Origin: Fodinibacter sp963811825
GTDB taxonomy: Bacteria; Actinomycetota; Actinomycetes; Actinomycetales; Dermatophilaceae
Assembly: GCA_963811825.1 (NCBI GenBank)
Contig: CAWESS010000008.1
Span: 1-64,000 of the forward strand
Direction: 5' to 3'
Length of the DNA stretch: 64,000 bases
Both the position numbers and the translations under genes were made by a program. The notes beneath the pieces were generated by a model. That model did not search any database. It was given only the letters and a program-made list of their open reading frames with translations, and had not been told where the DNA came from. Each line of letters begins with the position of its first letter. Within the stretch, counting starts at the first letter, position 1. Shown here piece after piece: positions 49,723 through 59,129 of this stretch.

Positions 49723-51489
49723 TCAGCCGGAGGCGACGGCGAGATCGGTCGCCGGGCCGCTGTCGACCCACTGCGACCCCGCCCGCCCGAGCAGTCGGCC
49801 GGCGGACGTGGTGACCCACAGGTCACGCTCGCCACCGGTGGACGTGATCGTCACGGCACCCGGCACGGCCGTCAGGCCCCGCACACCGCCCCCGACCGTG
49901 AGGATGATCGGCTGGAGGGTGGTGCCCTCGATGACCCCGAGGGTGGCCAGGGTGCGGTCGTCGAGCCAGGCCAGGCTCGTGGCCCGCGCCAGGGACGCGC
50001 CAAGACGCAACGGCGGGGCCAGGCTCTGCGGCTGACCGGCGCGGGAGCGGACGATGCCCGCGAGGTCGACACGCGGGTCGGTGCCGCCGACGAGCGTGGA
50101 CAACACCGCGATCCGGTCACCGTCCGGGGCGACGCGCGCTTCGAGCACCCTGCGCCCGTCGAGCCACGGGGCCTCGACCGGGACGGCAGCCGCCTCGGCA
50201 CCCGCGGGGTCGGCCGCGGTGCCGACGACGAACAGTCGAGGCGCCTGGGCGCCCTGCGACCCGATCGCCCCCATCCACAGGTAGCCGCGGCCGTCGTAGG
50301 ACGGGCTGCCCACGGCGCCGCCGTCGAGCGGCACCTCGTAGCGGTTCGCGTCGCGCCACCGGGAGATGCCGGCGCCGCCGGGGTCGACCGCCGCCAGCTC
50401 GCTGCCGTCGGCGGACAGTGCGAGTCGGGAGAACCCGACCGGCACGCTCGGATAGGCGCGCTGGCCAGCAGGCTGGCGCGGCTCCTGTTCGCCGAGGCTG
50501 TTGGGGTCGAACACGACGACCTCGTCGCCACGGCGCACCACCGGGGCCGCGAGCGCCACGGGCGGCAGCGGGGTGAACCCGACCTCGGCGAGCGTGCCCG
50601 CGGACCCGTCGAGAGTGAGCAGGTTGACCGGGACGTCGTCCACCGAGAGCGCCACTCGCGTGACGGACGGGTCCTGCAAGAGCGTGGCGACGAACTGTGC
50701 CCAGAGGTTCTGCCGCGTCGTCTGCCCCGGTGCGAGCTTGCTGGAGATGAGGTTGACGGTCGCAACGCCGGCGTCGATCGAGACCGCGTCACCGAGCAGC
50801 CGGGCACCGTTCGGCACCGCGGTCACGGCCGCACCGGTCAGGTGCTCGGGCAACGGCAGGATCTGCGCGCGCGCGAGCCGGGTCGCCAGCCGGTCGACGG
50901 GGAACCACCGCACGTCGGGGATCAGGGCTCGCCGGCTCGTCGAGACGTAGTGCACGGCGTAGGGCCGCACGAGCCGGTTGACCTCGGTGCTCGCGATCCA
51001 GCGGCCGAAACCCTCAGGGAGCGCGGCGATCCGCCACTGGCCGTTGACGCTCTCGAGCTTGATGTCGGCGGTCACCGTGCTGCCGGGCCGGGCTGCGGTG
51101 TGGCGGCCCTCCGCGTCGACGGTGCCGGCCAGCTTGGCGGTGATCCGCACGGTCGCCGGGTCGACGAGCACGGCGGCGGGAGGCGCGGCCTCGGCGAGCA
51201 GCACGAGGGAGTCGTCGGGGTTCCACGTCTCGCTCACCCGGGTGGTGAGGAAGGCACGGGCGTTGTCGTATGCCGCGTCGCTGGCCGCGCCGGCGCGCAC
51301 GAACCCGCGCACGATGCTCTCCTGGCTGGCGTCGGGGGCGGGGCCCGGGAAGGTCACCCGCAGGTCTGCGGGGCGGCCGCTGCCGACCTCGCGACCCGGC
51401 TGCACCGGCCCCTCGCGGGCGAGCCCTCCGCAGCCACCGAGGAGCAGCGCGACGAGCAGCACGAGGGCGGCGCGCAGGAGGCGGCTCAT
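49723..51489 (-). CDS. lpqB: lipoprotein LpqB
   Basis: The 588-residue lipoprotein has a signal peptide with the lipobox LLGG-C (MSRLLRAALVLLVALLLGGC; Cys at residue 20). A GerMN-type domain lies at about 200-310 and a WD/beta-propeller-like region is C-terminal (GFSRLALSADGSELAAVDPG, YLWMGAIG). LpqB binds the extracytoplasmic face of the sensor kinase MtrB and modulates it. The ATG overlaps the mtrB stop (ATGA). Its position in mtrA-mtrB-lpqB is diagnostic. Confidence 0.95.
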   Translation of the reverse strand: MSRLLRAALVLLVALLLGGCGGLAREGPVQPGREVGSGRPADLRVTFPGPAPDASQESIVRGFVRAGAASDAAYDNARAFLTTRVSETWNPDDSLVLLAEAAPPAAVLVDPATVRITAKLAGTVDAEGRHTAARPGSTVTADIKLESVNGQWRIAALPEGFGRWIASTEVNRLVRPYAVHYVSTSRRALIPDVRWFPVDRLATRLARAQILPLPEHLTGAAVTAVPNGARLLGDAVSIDAGVATVNLISSKLAPGQTTRQNLWAQFVATLLQDPSVTRVALSVDDVPVNLLTLDGSAGTLAEVGFTPLPPVALAAPVVRRGDEVVVFDPNSLGEQEPRQPAGQRAYPSVPVGFSRLALSADGSELAAVDPGGAGISRWRDANRYEVPLDGGAVGSPSYDGRGYLWMGAIGSQGAQAPRLFVVGTAADPAGAEAAAVPVEAPWLDGRRVLEARVAPDGDRIAVLSTLVGGTDPRVDLAGIVRSRAGQPQSLAPPLRLGASLARATSLAWLDDRTLATLGVIEGTTLQPIILTVGGGVRGLTAVPGAVTITSTGGERDLWVTTSAGRLLGRAGSQWVDSGPATDLAVASG

Positions 51490-53049
51490 GTCTCCTCGCT
51501 CGGGCTGAGTGCCAGCGGCGACCCGTGCAGGGTCTCGCCGGCACGCTGGGGCAGGGTCAGGCGGAACCGCGACCCGACGCCGCGCTCCCCCCAGGCCTGG
51601 AGCCAGCCGTTGTGCAGGCGGGCGTCCTCGAGGGAGATCGACAGACCGAGGCCGGTGCCCCCCGTGGTGCGGGCACGAGCCGGATCGGCACGCCAGAACC
51701 GGGTGAAGACGTTGGCCGCCTCACCCGGCCGAAGACCGACGCCGTGGTCCTCGACGACGACGGCGACGGCATCCGAACCCATCGCGACGTGGATGTCGAC
51801 GGGGCGGCCCTCGCCGTGCTCGATCGCGTTGACGACGAGGTTGCGCAGGATGCGCTCGACGCGGCGCTCGTCGACCTCGGCCTCGGCGGGCTCGGTGGGC
51901 AGGTGGAGGGTGACCACGCTCCCCCGGCGGTCGGCCAAGGGCCTGGTCGCCTCGACGACCCGCGCGAGCGGGCTGCGCAGGTCGACGGGCTCGACGTCCA
52001 GCGTCCGCCGCGCCGGCGTCGAAGCGGCTGATCTCGAGCAGGTCGGCCAGGAGCTCCTCGAAGCGGTCGAGCTCACCGGCGAGCAGCTCGGCCGAGCGGG
52101 CGACCGAGGGGTCGAAGCCGGTGCGCGACTCGTGGATGACGTCGACGGCCATGCGGATCGTCGTGAGCGGGGTGCGCAGCTCGTGGGAGACGTCGGAGAC
52201 GAAGCGCTGCTGCACCGCCGACAACCCCTCGAGCTGGCGGATCTGCGACTGGAGGCTGTCGGCCATCGCGTTGAAGGAGTTCGCGAGGAGGGCGAGGTCG
52301 TCCTCGCCGCGCGACGGCATCCGTTCGTTGAGCTTGCCGGCCGACAGTCGCTGGGCGACCACGCTGGCGCGACGCACGGGGGCGACGACCTGGCGCGTCA
52401 CGACCCAGGCGACGGCGCCGACGAGCAGGGTCAGGGTGAGGCCGGCGATCGCGAACGCGTTGGTGATGAGGTCCATCGTCGCGACCTCCTGCCCCAGGGG
52501 GTACATGAAGTACAGGTCGTAGGCGCCGGCGTTGGGCACCTCGACGACGCTGCCGATGATGACCGCCGGCAGGTCCTGGCCACCGACGGTGACCTCGCTC
52601 ATCTGGGTCTGCTGACGCCCCGGGTTGGCCGCGACGGCCGCCTGGAGCTCGGGGCTCACCTCGGAGAGGTCGAGGGCTCCGCTGCGCAGGGTCGCGAGCA
52701 CGATGTCGCTGTCGTTGCCGGCGGAGCGGCTCATGACGACGTAGCGGCTGGGGTCGGAGCCGGGGGCGGCCAGGATGCGCGTCATGATGTCGCGCGCCGC
52801 CTGGTCGAGGTCGTCGACGGAGGTCGAGGTCGAGTTGTCCCACGTCGTCTGGGCCTGCGCGGTCAGGGCGAGCGCCTCGGACTGCGAGATGACGACCTTG
52901 TCGCCCTCGAGGCCGCGGGCGATCTGCTGGTAGAGCACGCCGCCGAGCGCGGAGACGACGAGCAGGCCGAGGAGCATCGTCGTCGTGACGACCCTCAGCT
53001 GCAGGGACTGCCTCCACCGTCGGCGGAGGTGGGCGAGCGCGTCGCGCAT
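51486..53049 (-). CDS. mtrB: sensor histidine kinase MtrB (one frameshift)
   Basis: From the ATG at 53049 the protein has a membrane helix (VVTTTMLLGLLVVSALGGVL), a periplasmic domain (about 45-185), a second helix, a HAMP linker, and the HisKA box QRFVSDVSHELRTPLTTIRM. The frame changes near 52016 after EISRFDAGA, with one extra G in GCGCGGCGG, and continues RTLDVEPVDLRSPLARVV to a normal HATPase (RILRNLVVNAIEHGE; VEDHGVGLRPGEA; GGTGLGLSI). MtrB senses division-site or envelope state and phosphorylates MtrA; it is generally essential in mycobacteria, so the frameshift is likely a sequence error. Confidence 0.93.
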
Positions 53050-53054
53050 AGCGC

Positions 53055-53732
53055 TCAGGCCTGGCCCGCCTTGTACCCGACGCCGCGCACCGTGACGACG
53101 ATCTCGGGCCGCTCGGGGTCGTGCTCGATCTTCGACCGCAGGCGCTGGACGTGGACGTTGACCAGGCGGGTGTCGCCGGCGTGCCGGTAGCCCCAGACCT
53201 GCTCGAGCAGCACCTCGCGGGTGAAGACCTGCCAGGGCTTGCGGGCGAGGGCGACGAGGAGGTCGAACTCGAGCGGGGTGAGGGAGAGCCGCTCGTCGCC
53301 GCGGGTCACCGAGTGGCCGGCGACGTCGATGGCGAGGTCGCCGATGGTGAGGCGCTCGGGCTCGGGCTCGTTGCCGCTGCGCAGCCGGGCCCGCACCCGG
53401 GCGATGAGCTCTTGCGGCTTGAAGGGCTTCACGACGTAGTCGTCGGCGCCGGACTCCAGCCCGACGACGACGTCGACGGTGTCGGTGCGTGCGGTGAGCA
53501 TGACGATCGGCACGCCGGACTCGGCGCGGATCTGGCGGCACACCTCGAGGCCGTCGATGCCGGGCAGCATGACGTCGAGCAGGACGAGGTCGGGGCGGTG
53601 TTCGCGGAACGCACCGATCGCGGACGGGCCGTCGGCGACGTGGTTGACCTCGAGGCCTTCGTTGCGCAGGACGATGCCGAGCATCTCCGCCAGCGCCAGG
53701 TCGTCATCGACGACGAGCACACGACCTTTCAC
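53055..53732 (-). CDS. mtrA: response regulator MtrA
   Basis: The 225-residue OmpR-type regulator begins MKGRVLVVDDDLALAEMLGI. The acceptor Asp is in PDLVLLDVMLPGIDG, the switch Thr/Ser in VIMLTART, and the C-terminal winged helix carries VQRLRSKIEHDPERPEIVVT. MtrA controls division, cell-wall and DnaA-linked genes in mycobacteria and Streptomyces. It is the first gene of mtrA-mtrB-lpqB, and its 122-base upstream spacer is shared with a divergent kinase gene. Confidence 0.95.
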   Translation of the reverse strand: MKGRVLVVDDDLALAEMLGIVLRNEGLEVNHVADGPSAIGAFREHRPDLVLLDVMLPGIDGLEVCRQIRAESGVPIVMLTARTDTVDVVVGLESGADDYVVKPFKPQELIARVRARLRSGNEPEPERLTIGDLAIDVAGHSVTRGDERLSLTPLEFDLLVALARKPWQVFTREVLLEQVWGYRHAGDTRLVNVHVQRLRSKIEHDPERPEIVVTVRGVGYKAGQA

Positions 53733-53854
53733 GTCGTCGGTTCCTTTCCGGGGGGCACAGCGATGAGCCAGTCTCGCACAGCAGGCTGGGAGTTCCCTGC
53801 ATGCAAACCCGCCGGTCAGGCCCCCGGAGGCGCCCCCACGACTACCCTGCTGAG

Positions 53855-55465
53855 GTGACCCGACTGCGCTGGCTCCGATGGCTCGACGCCTCGGTCGTCA
53901 TCCGCATGACCTTCGTGGCGCTCGCCGCCTTCGTCGCGGTGGAGAGCGACGAACTCACGGTTCCTCGACGTGCTCCCGTGGTTGCTCCTCGTCGCCGTGC
54001 CCGACCTCGTGATCGACACCCTCGACCGGATGCCGGTCGCGCGCCGGGGCGGCGTCGACAACCTCGTCGTGGGTCTCCTCGCGACGTCCGCCGCCGCTGC
54101 GGGGGCGGCCTACGCGCTCGAGCACACGGCTGCGGCGCTGCTGATCCTCGTACCCGCCTACCACGCCGGCACGCGCTTCGGGCGCTTCGGCTTCCTCCTC
54201 ACGTCCGCCACGGGCGGGATCGCCTACCTCCTGACCGTCGCGGTCAGCGACGCCGAGGAGGGGATCGCCCCGACGATGCTCCTCTGGCTCGCGGCGGCGT
54301 CGATGCTCGGCCTGCTCGGCGCGTGGAACCAGCGGCTGGCTGCCGATCAGGCGAGCGAGGAGTCGGACCCGGCCGCCCGCGAGGCCATCGAGCTCATCGC
54401 CCGGCTCCAGGACCTCTCCGGGCAGATGTCGACCGGCCTCGACGCGCTCGCGAGCGCCACCCTGGCCCTCGACCTGCTCGCGGCCGACGTGCCGTCGACG
54501 CGCAGCGCCGTGCTCGTGACGGCCGGACTCGCGCCACCTCGTGCCCGTGGCGCTGCGAGGGTCGACGCGCGCGCCGTGGGCCGTCTCGGACGAGATCAGC
54601 CAGGGTGCTGTCGGTCGGCTCGGCGAGGTTCGCCCCGACGGAGGTGACCTTCACCGACGACCTCGGCGAGCGCCGGGCCCTCGTCGTGCCCTGTGCCCTC
54701 GGCAACGGGTCGACGACGGTGCTGGTGGCGGAGCGGGCGGCATCCCAGCCGTTCAGCGCGCAGGAGCGACGTGTCGCCGGTGAGGTCACCCGCCGTGTCG
54801 CCCCCACCATCCAGGCCGGGCTGCTCTTCGGTGAGCTGCGCCAGGTGGCGAGCATCGAGGAGCGCGACCGCATCGCCCGTGACATCCACGACGGCATCGC
54901 CCAGGAGCTCGCCGCGCTCGGCTACGGGGTCGATGCCCTGCGGGCGAAGGCCGGCCCCCCCGGGGTTCCCCTGCGCGACAGCCTCGACACGTTCCGGGTG
55001 CAGCTGAGCGGGGTCATGGCCGACCTGCGCCTGAACATCACCGACCTGAGGGTCGCCGAACGGCCGGGCGGCGGGCTCGGCGCCGTGCTCGGCGCCGCCG
55101 TGCAGAGCTTCGGCAGCGTCACGGGCATGCGCACGACGGTGACGGTCAGCGAGCGCCAGCGACGCCTGGACCCCCGCATCGAGATCCTCGTCCACCGACT
55201 CGTCATGGACGTGCTCGCCGACGCGCAGGCCAGCGGCGCCCGCAACGCGTGGGTGACGCTCACGGCATCCGTCATCGGGCCGGTGAGCGTGGTGGTGGAG
55301 CACGACGGGGACCCCCGGGTGGCCCGCCAGAAGTACGCGAAACCCGAGGTCGAGGGCGTCGACGCAGTTCTCACGGTGGGCTCGGACACCCCGGGCCGCC
55401 TGACGGTTACCCTGAGGGTCGAGGAGTCGGCCCCAGTGGTGGGCGGGGCTCGACGACAGACCTGA
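53855..55465 (+). CDS. HisKA_3 sensor kinase-like protein with degenerate ATPase domain (three frameshifts)
   Basis: Conserved sequence crosses three frames: LDASVVIRMTFVALAAFVAV, then a membrane block (PWLLLVAVPDLVIDTLDRMP to AAASMLGLLGAWNQRLAADQ), a GAF-like part, and IARDIHDGIAQELAALGYGV with the phosphoacceptor His of the NarX/DesK class. Changes near 53948, 54535 and 54600 each fit one extra G. The C-terminal region (IEILVHRLVMDVLADAQASG) lacks the N box Asn and the DxGxG motif, so ATP binding is doubtful. It is paired with the regulator at 55480 and faces the Tad operon, so it may control pilus expression (inference). Confidence 0.75.
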   Translation: MTRLRWLRWLDASVVIRMTFVALAAFVAVESDELTVPRRAPVVAPRRRARPRDRHPRPDAGRAPGRRRQPRRGSPRDVRRRCGGGLRARAHGCGAADPRTRLPRRHALRALRLPPHVRHGRDRLPPDRRGQRRRGGDRPDDAPLARGGVDARPARRVEPAAGCRSGERGVGPGRPRGHRAHRPAPGPLRADVDRPRRARERHPGPRPARGRRAVDAQRRARDGRTRATSCPWRCEGRRARRGPSRTRSARVLSVGSARFAPTEVTFTDDLGERRALVVPCALGNGSTTVLVAERAASQPFSAQERRVAGEVTRRVAPTIQAGLLFGELRQVASIEERDRIARDIHDGIAQELAALGYGVDALRAKAGPPGVPLRDSLDTFRVQLSGVMADLRLNITDLRVAERPGGGLGAVLGAAVQSFGSVTGMRTTVTVSERQRRLDPRIEILVHRLVMDVLADAQASGARNAWVTLTASVIGPVSVVVEHDGDPRVARQKYAKPEVEGVDAVLTVGSDTPGRLTVTLRVEESAPVVGGARRQT

Positions 55466-55479
55466 GGGAGGGTGGACCC

Positions 55480-56141
55480 GTGATGCTCAAGGTCCTGCTC
55501 GTCGACGACCACGCGGTCGTGCGCGAGGGGGTGGCCGCGATGCTGGGCGCCCAGGACGACATGGAGGTCGTGGGGCAGGCGGGGTCGCTCGCGGAGGGTC
55601 AGTCGCTGCTCGACCGGGCGCTCGCCGCCGGCCGGCGAACGGGCGCCTCGTGGCGATCATCGACGTCACGATGCCCGACGGCAGCGGCCTGTCGCTCGTG
55701 CGGTCGGCGCGGGAGCGGTCGAAGGACATCGGGCTCGTCGTGCTGACGATGCTCAGCGACGACTCGAGCCTGCTCGAGGCGCTGGATGCCGGTGCCTCGG
55801 CGCTCGTGCGCAAGAGCTCACCGTCGGAGCAGGTGATCTCGGCGGTGCGCCGGGCCGCCGAGATGCCGCTGGAGTTCTCGGCGAGCGGGCTGGCGGAGGC
55901 GATGCGGCGGCGCAGCGAGGCACCGCAGATGACGCTGACCGCGCGCGAGAGCGAGGTGCTCAAGCTGCTCGTCGAGGGTGCGTCGGTGGCCCAGGTCGGC
56001 AGGGCGCTGTTCATGAGCCCGTCGACCGTGAAGACCCACATCGGGAAGATCTACGAGAAGCTCGGGGCGCACAACCGGGCGAGCGCGGTCATCGCCGCCG
56101 TGCGGCTCGGCCTCGTCGCCGACGGGCCGCCCGGGACCTGA
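55480..56141 (+). CDS. NarL-type response regulator (one frameshift)
   Basis: Start GTG 55480 (ATG 55483 also possible) follows GGGAGGG. The receiver begins MLKVLLVDDHAVVREGVAAM. The frame changes near 55640, where a C appears missing, and continues VAIIDVTMPDGSGLSLVRSA with the acceptor Asp. A LuxR HTH follows (LTARESEVLKLLVEGASVAQ, VKTHIGKIYEKLGAHNRASA). The full length is about 220 residues. It lies 14 bases after the kinase gene and ends 31 bases from the convergent tadC stop, so it is the obvious partner of the kinase. Confidence 0.85.
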
Positions 56142-56172
56142 GCGACGGCCGCAGAGTTCGCCGGCGCTGCCG

Positions 56173-57084
56173 TCAGAGCTGGTCGAAGAGCTCGACGATG
56201 CGGATGGCACCCGGCCCGATGATGACGATGAACAGCGGCCGGGAAGATGCACAGCAGCAGCGGGAAGAGGATCTTCACCGTGACCTTCTGGGCCTGCTCC
56301 TCCGCGCGCTGACGGCGGGCGATGCGCATCTCCTTGGTCTGCTCGCGCAGCACCGCGGCGATCGGCAGGCCCATCCGGTCGGCCTGCACGAGCGCGCTGA
56401 CGAAGGTCTTGACCTCGGGCGCCGTGGTGCGCTCGCCGAGCGAGGCGAAGGCATCGGCCCGGCTCTTGCCGATCTGGATCTCGGAGAGCACCCGGGCGAA
56501 CTCGCCACCGATGGGGCCGGTGACGGTGCGCGCGACCTGGAGGATGGCGGCGTCGAAGCCCTGGCCGGCCTCGACGCAGACGGTGAGCATGTCGAGCGCG
56601 TCGGCCAGACCCCGGCGCATCTCCTGCTGTCGCTTCAGCCCTGCGTTGTAGACCAGCAGGTCGGGGAGGAAGAAACCAGAGGCCGCGAACAGAGCGGCCA
56701 TGAGGAACCCGAGGAAGGTCAGGCCGAAGAGCACGAGCCCGAGCACGACCCCGAAGACGAGCCCGATGCCCTTGAGCCCCATGATCCGCTCGACGGTCCA
56801 CGTCGCGGGGTTGCCGGCCTTGTCGAGGGACCGGGCGATGCGGTCGCCGGTGCCGCTGGGTGACAGGCGGTTGGCGAGCCGCGTGAGGCGCGACGAGGAG
56901 CGGGTCGAGGAGCCGGTCGCGGGCCGCCAGCTCGTTCTTGGCCACCGTGCTGCGCGCCGGCCGGTAGTTGATGAGCTCGAGCGAGCGAGCCACCCCCGTG
57001 GTCTTCTCGGCCCCCAAGGTGGTGGCCAGCACGGCGACGACGACCGCCACGACGAACAGCGAGATACCGACCCACAGGAGCCAT
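56173..57084 (-). CDS. tadC: Tad pilus inner-membrane protein TadC (frameshifts)
   Basis: The reconstructed protein is about 300 residues with the T2SSF fold: AVVVAVLATTLGAEKTTGVA (helix), LVLFGLTFLGFLMAALFAAS (helix), MRRGLADALDMLTVCVEAGQ, and GPIGGEFARVLSEIQIGKSR, which is the GspF-type signature, then KILFPLLLCIFPA plus LFIVIIGPGAIRIVELF. Frame changes lie near 57040, 56900 and 56225; the last fits one extra C. TadC pairs with TadB to form the inner-membrane platform of the Flp/Tad pilus. The ATG at 57084 lies three bases after the TadB stop. Confidence 0.85.
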
Positions 57085-57087
57085 CGC

Positions 57088-59129
57088 TCACACCTCGATC
57101 TGCACGACTTTGCGCATCCAGAAGATGCCGATGATCATGGCGATGATGCCGGCGATGCGACATCAGGATGCCGAGCAGCGTGGTCCACAGCAGGCTCACG
57201 TACTCGTAGTTGGTCCACGTCGTCCACAGCAGCAGGACGATGGGAAGGGCGATGAGGATGTAGGCGGAGAAGCGCCCCTCGGCGGACAGCGCCCGGACGT
57301 GCCGCCGCAGCCCCTCGCGCTCGCGCAGGGTCGCCGCCGTCGTGCGCAGCGTCTCGGCGAGGTTGCCACCGACCTCGCGCTGGATGCGGATCGCCATGGT
57401 CGCCCAGCGCATGTTCTCGCGAGTCCATCCGGTCGGCCATGTGCTCGAGCGCGTCGGAGACGTCGGCGCCGATCCGGGTCTCGGCCAGCGCCCGCGAGAA
57501 CTCCTTGGCCGCCGGCTCGGGGGCGTCCTTGGCCACGGCATCCAGGGCCTGGAGGAGGCTGAAGCCGCTGGCGAGGCTGGTCGCGACGAGCATCAGCACG
57601 TCGGGGAGCACGAACTCGAAGGCCCGGGCCCGCTTGCGAGCGAGGTGGCGCAGGATCATGGCCGGCAGCAACGAGGCCGGCGACGACTCCCACGACGAGG
57701 CCGAGGATCCACGACCGTCCCCCGAGCAGGAGGAGGCCCACGGCGGCGCCCGACGATCACGGCGAGGATGCGCAGGACGAACCACTCCCCCGCACGCCAC
57801 GGGAGGTCGGCGCGGTCGAGCAGGCGCATCGTCTTCGTCGTCGACTCCCGCCCCTCCATGACCCGGTCGCCCATCTGGATCAGCTGCTCGCTGAGCGCGC
57901 TCGGCGAGGCCTGCTTGCGCGGCGTCGGCCGCAACGAGCCCAGCCCGTACTGGTCGATCGTGGCGACCCGCTCCTTGCGCTTGGACCGGAAGACCGGGGA
58001 GAGGATCGCCGCCACGAGGAGGAAGACCCCGAGGAACAGGGCGAGGATGGCGAGCGGGAGCATGACCTTGCCGGAGATCGCCCAGCCGCGACTCCTCCTG
58101 GCCGCCCGAGCCGGCACCGGGAGCGACGACGGCCGATCGGAGGTGCGGCGTGGGCGGCAGGGTGGGCGCGCTCGAGCCGAGGTCGACGTTCGAGCGGGCG
58201 GTGAAGGCCTGGCCACTGGCCGTGCCCGTGACGACGAGCTCCTGCACCCCGGTCAGCCCGGCGGGTCGGGCGATCGACAGGGCCACCTGGGACTCCAGGG
58301 CGCGGGCGGCGGCGTCGAAGGCCTGGGCGACGGCCGCGCGGTCCTCGGCGGGCACGACACTGCCGCCACCGGCCTCCGCGAAGCTCTGCAAGCACGCGGT
58401 TGTTCGACTCCGGGCTCTTGAACGCCACGACCTCGGCGCGCACCTTGGCCTTGGTCACGGCGGACAGGGCCGCGGCCCTGGCCTTGCGCTCGGCGGCCGC
58501 ACCGCCCGCGATCTTCGCCACGGTGTCACCGCCGTCGCTCAGCAGGACGATGCTGCGCTCGCCCTCGGTCCCGAGCCCGACCACGGCCTTCGTCACCCCG
58601 GCGTACAGGGCGGTCTCGCCCCGCGCGACGAAGCTGCGCGACCTCCTCGCGCACCGCGTCGTGGTCGGTCGTCGGCTTGACGTCGACACCGGCGGTGTTG
58701 GCGAACGACACGACTCCGACCTTGACGTCCTTCGGCACTCCGTCGAGGAACTCGTCCACGGCCGCGCGCATGGTCGCCATGCCCGACGGTCCCCATCGAC
58801 CCGCTCGTGTCGATGACGAGCATCGTCGATCGCGGGCGCTCGGCCCCCGGGGTGACGGTGACGGCGACCGTCTCGCCGCCGAGGGTTCCCTGTGACGGAT
58901 GCCGGGTCCACGACGAGCTCGTCGTCGCCGCGGACGATGAGCGTCGCCCTCGACCGTCGCGTCGCCCGGACCGCAGGTCGCTCAGCGAGGCGTCGACCGC
59001 CGCCGCAGCCCAGCGCCGACGCGCCGCCGAGCAGCGAGCGCGAGCGCGGCGAGCACCGCGACGAGGCGCCGACCGGCATCCGAGCGACGCCGGCGGTGCG
59101 CGAGGAGGCACGTGGGACATCGCGGTCAC
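57088..59129 (-). CDS. tadB: VWA domain - TadB fusion protein (many frameshifts)
   Basis: The protein is about 670 residues when conserved blocks are joined. An N-terminal signal-like segment (LVAVLAALALA) is followed by a VWA domain with the MIDAS core STMLVIDTSGSMG and later SIVLLSDGGDTVA. A membrane helix (VMLPLAILALFLGVFLLVAA) then leads to the GspF/TadB fold with FEFVLPDVLMLVATSLASGF and RDLREREGL-like helices. The last helix is ILIALPIVLLLWTTWT. Frame changes occur near 58980, 58780, 58650, 58386, 57660, 57420 and 57150, most fitting one extra base. It starts at a GTG overlapping the tadA stop. VWA domains occur elsewhere as TadG-like pilus proteins; here one is joined to TadB. Confidence 0.8.

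Noticed and set aside
49687..53190. 1167-codon open frame on the plus strand
   Set aside because: It is antisense to lpqB and mtrB, whose motifs are certain; no conserved domain is readable in it.
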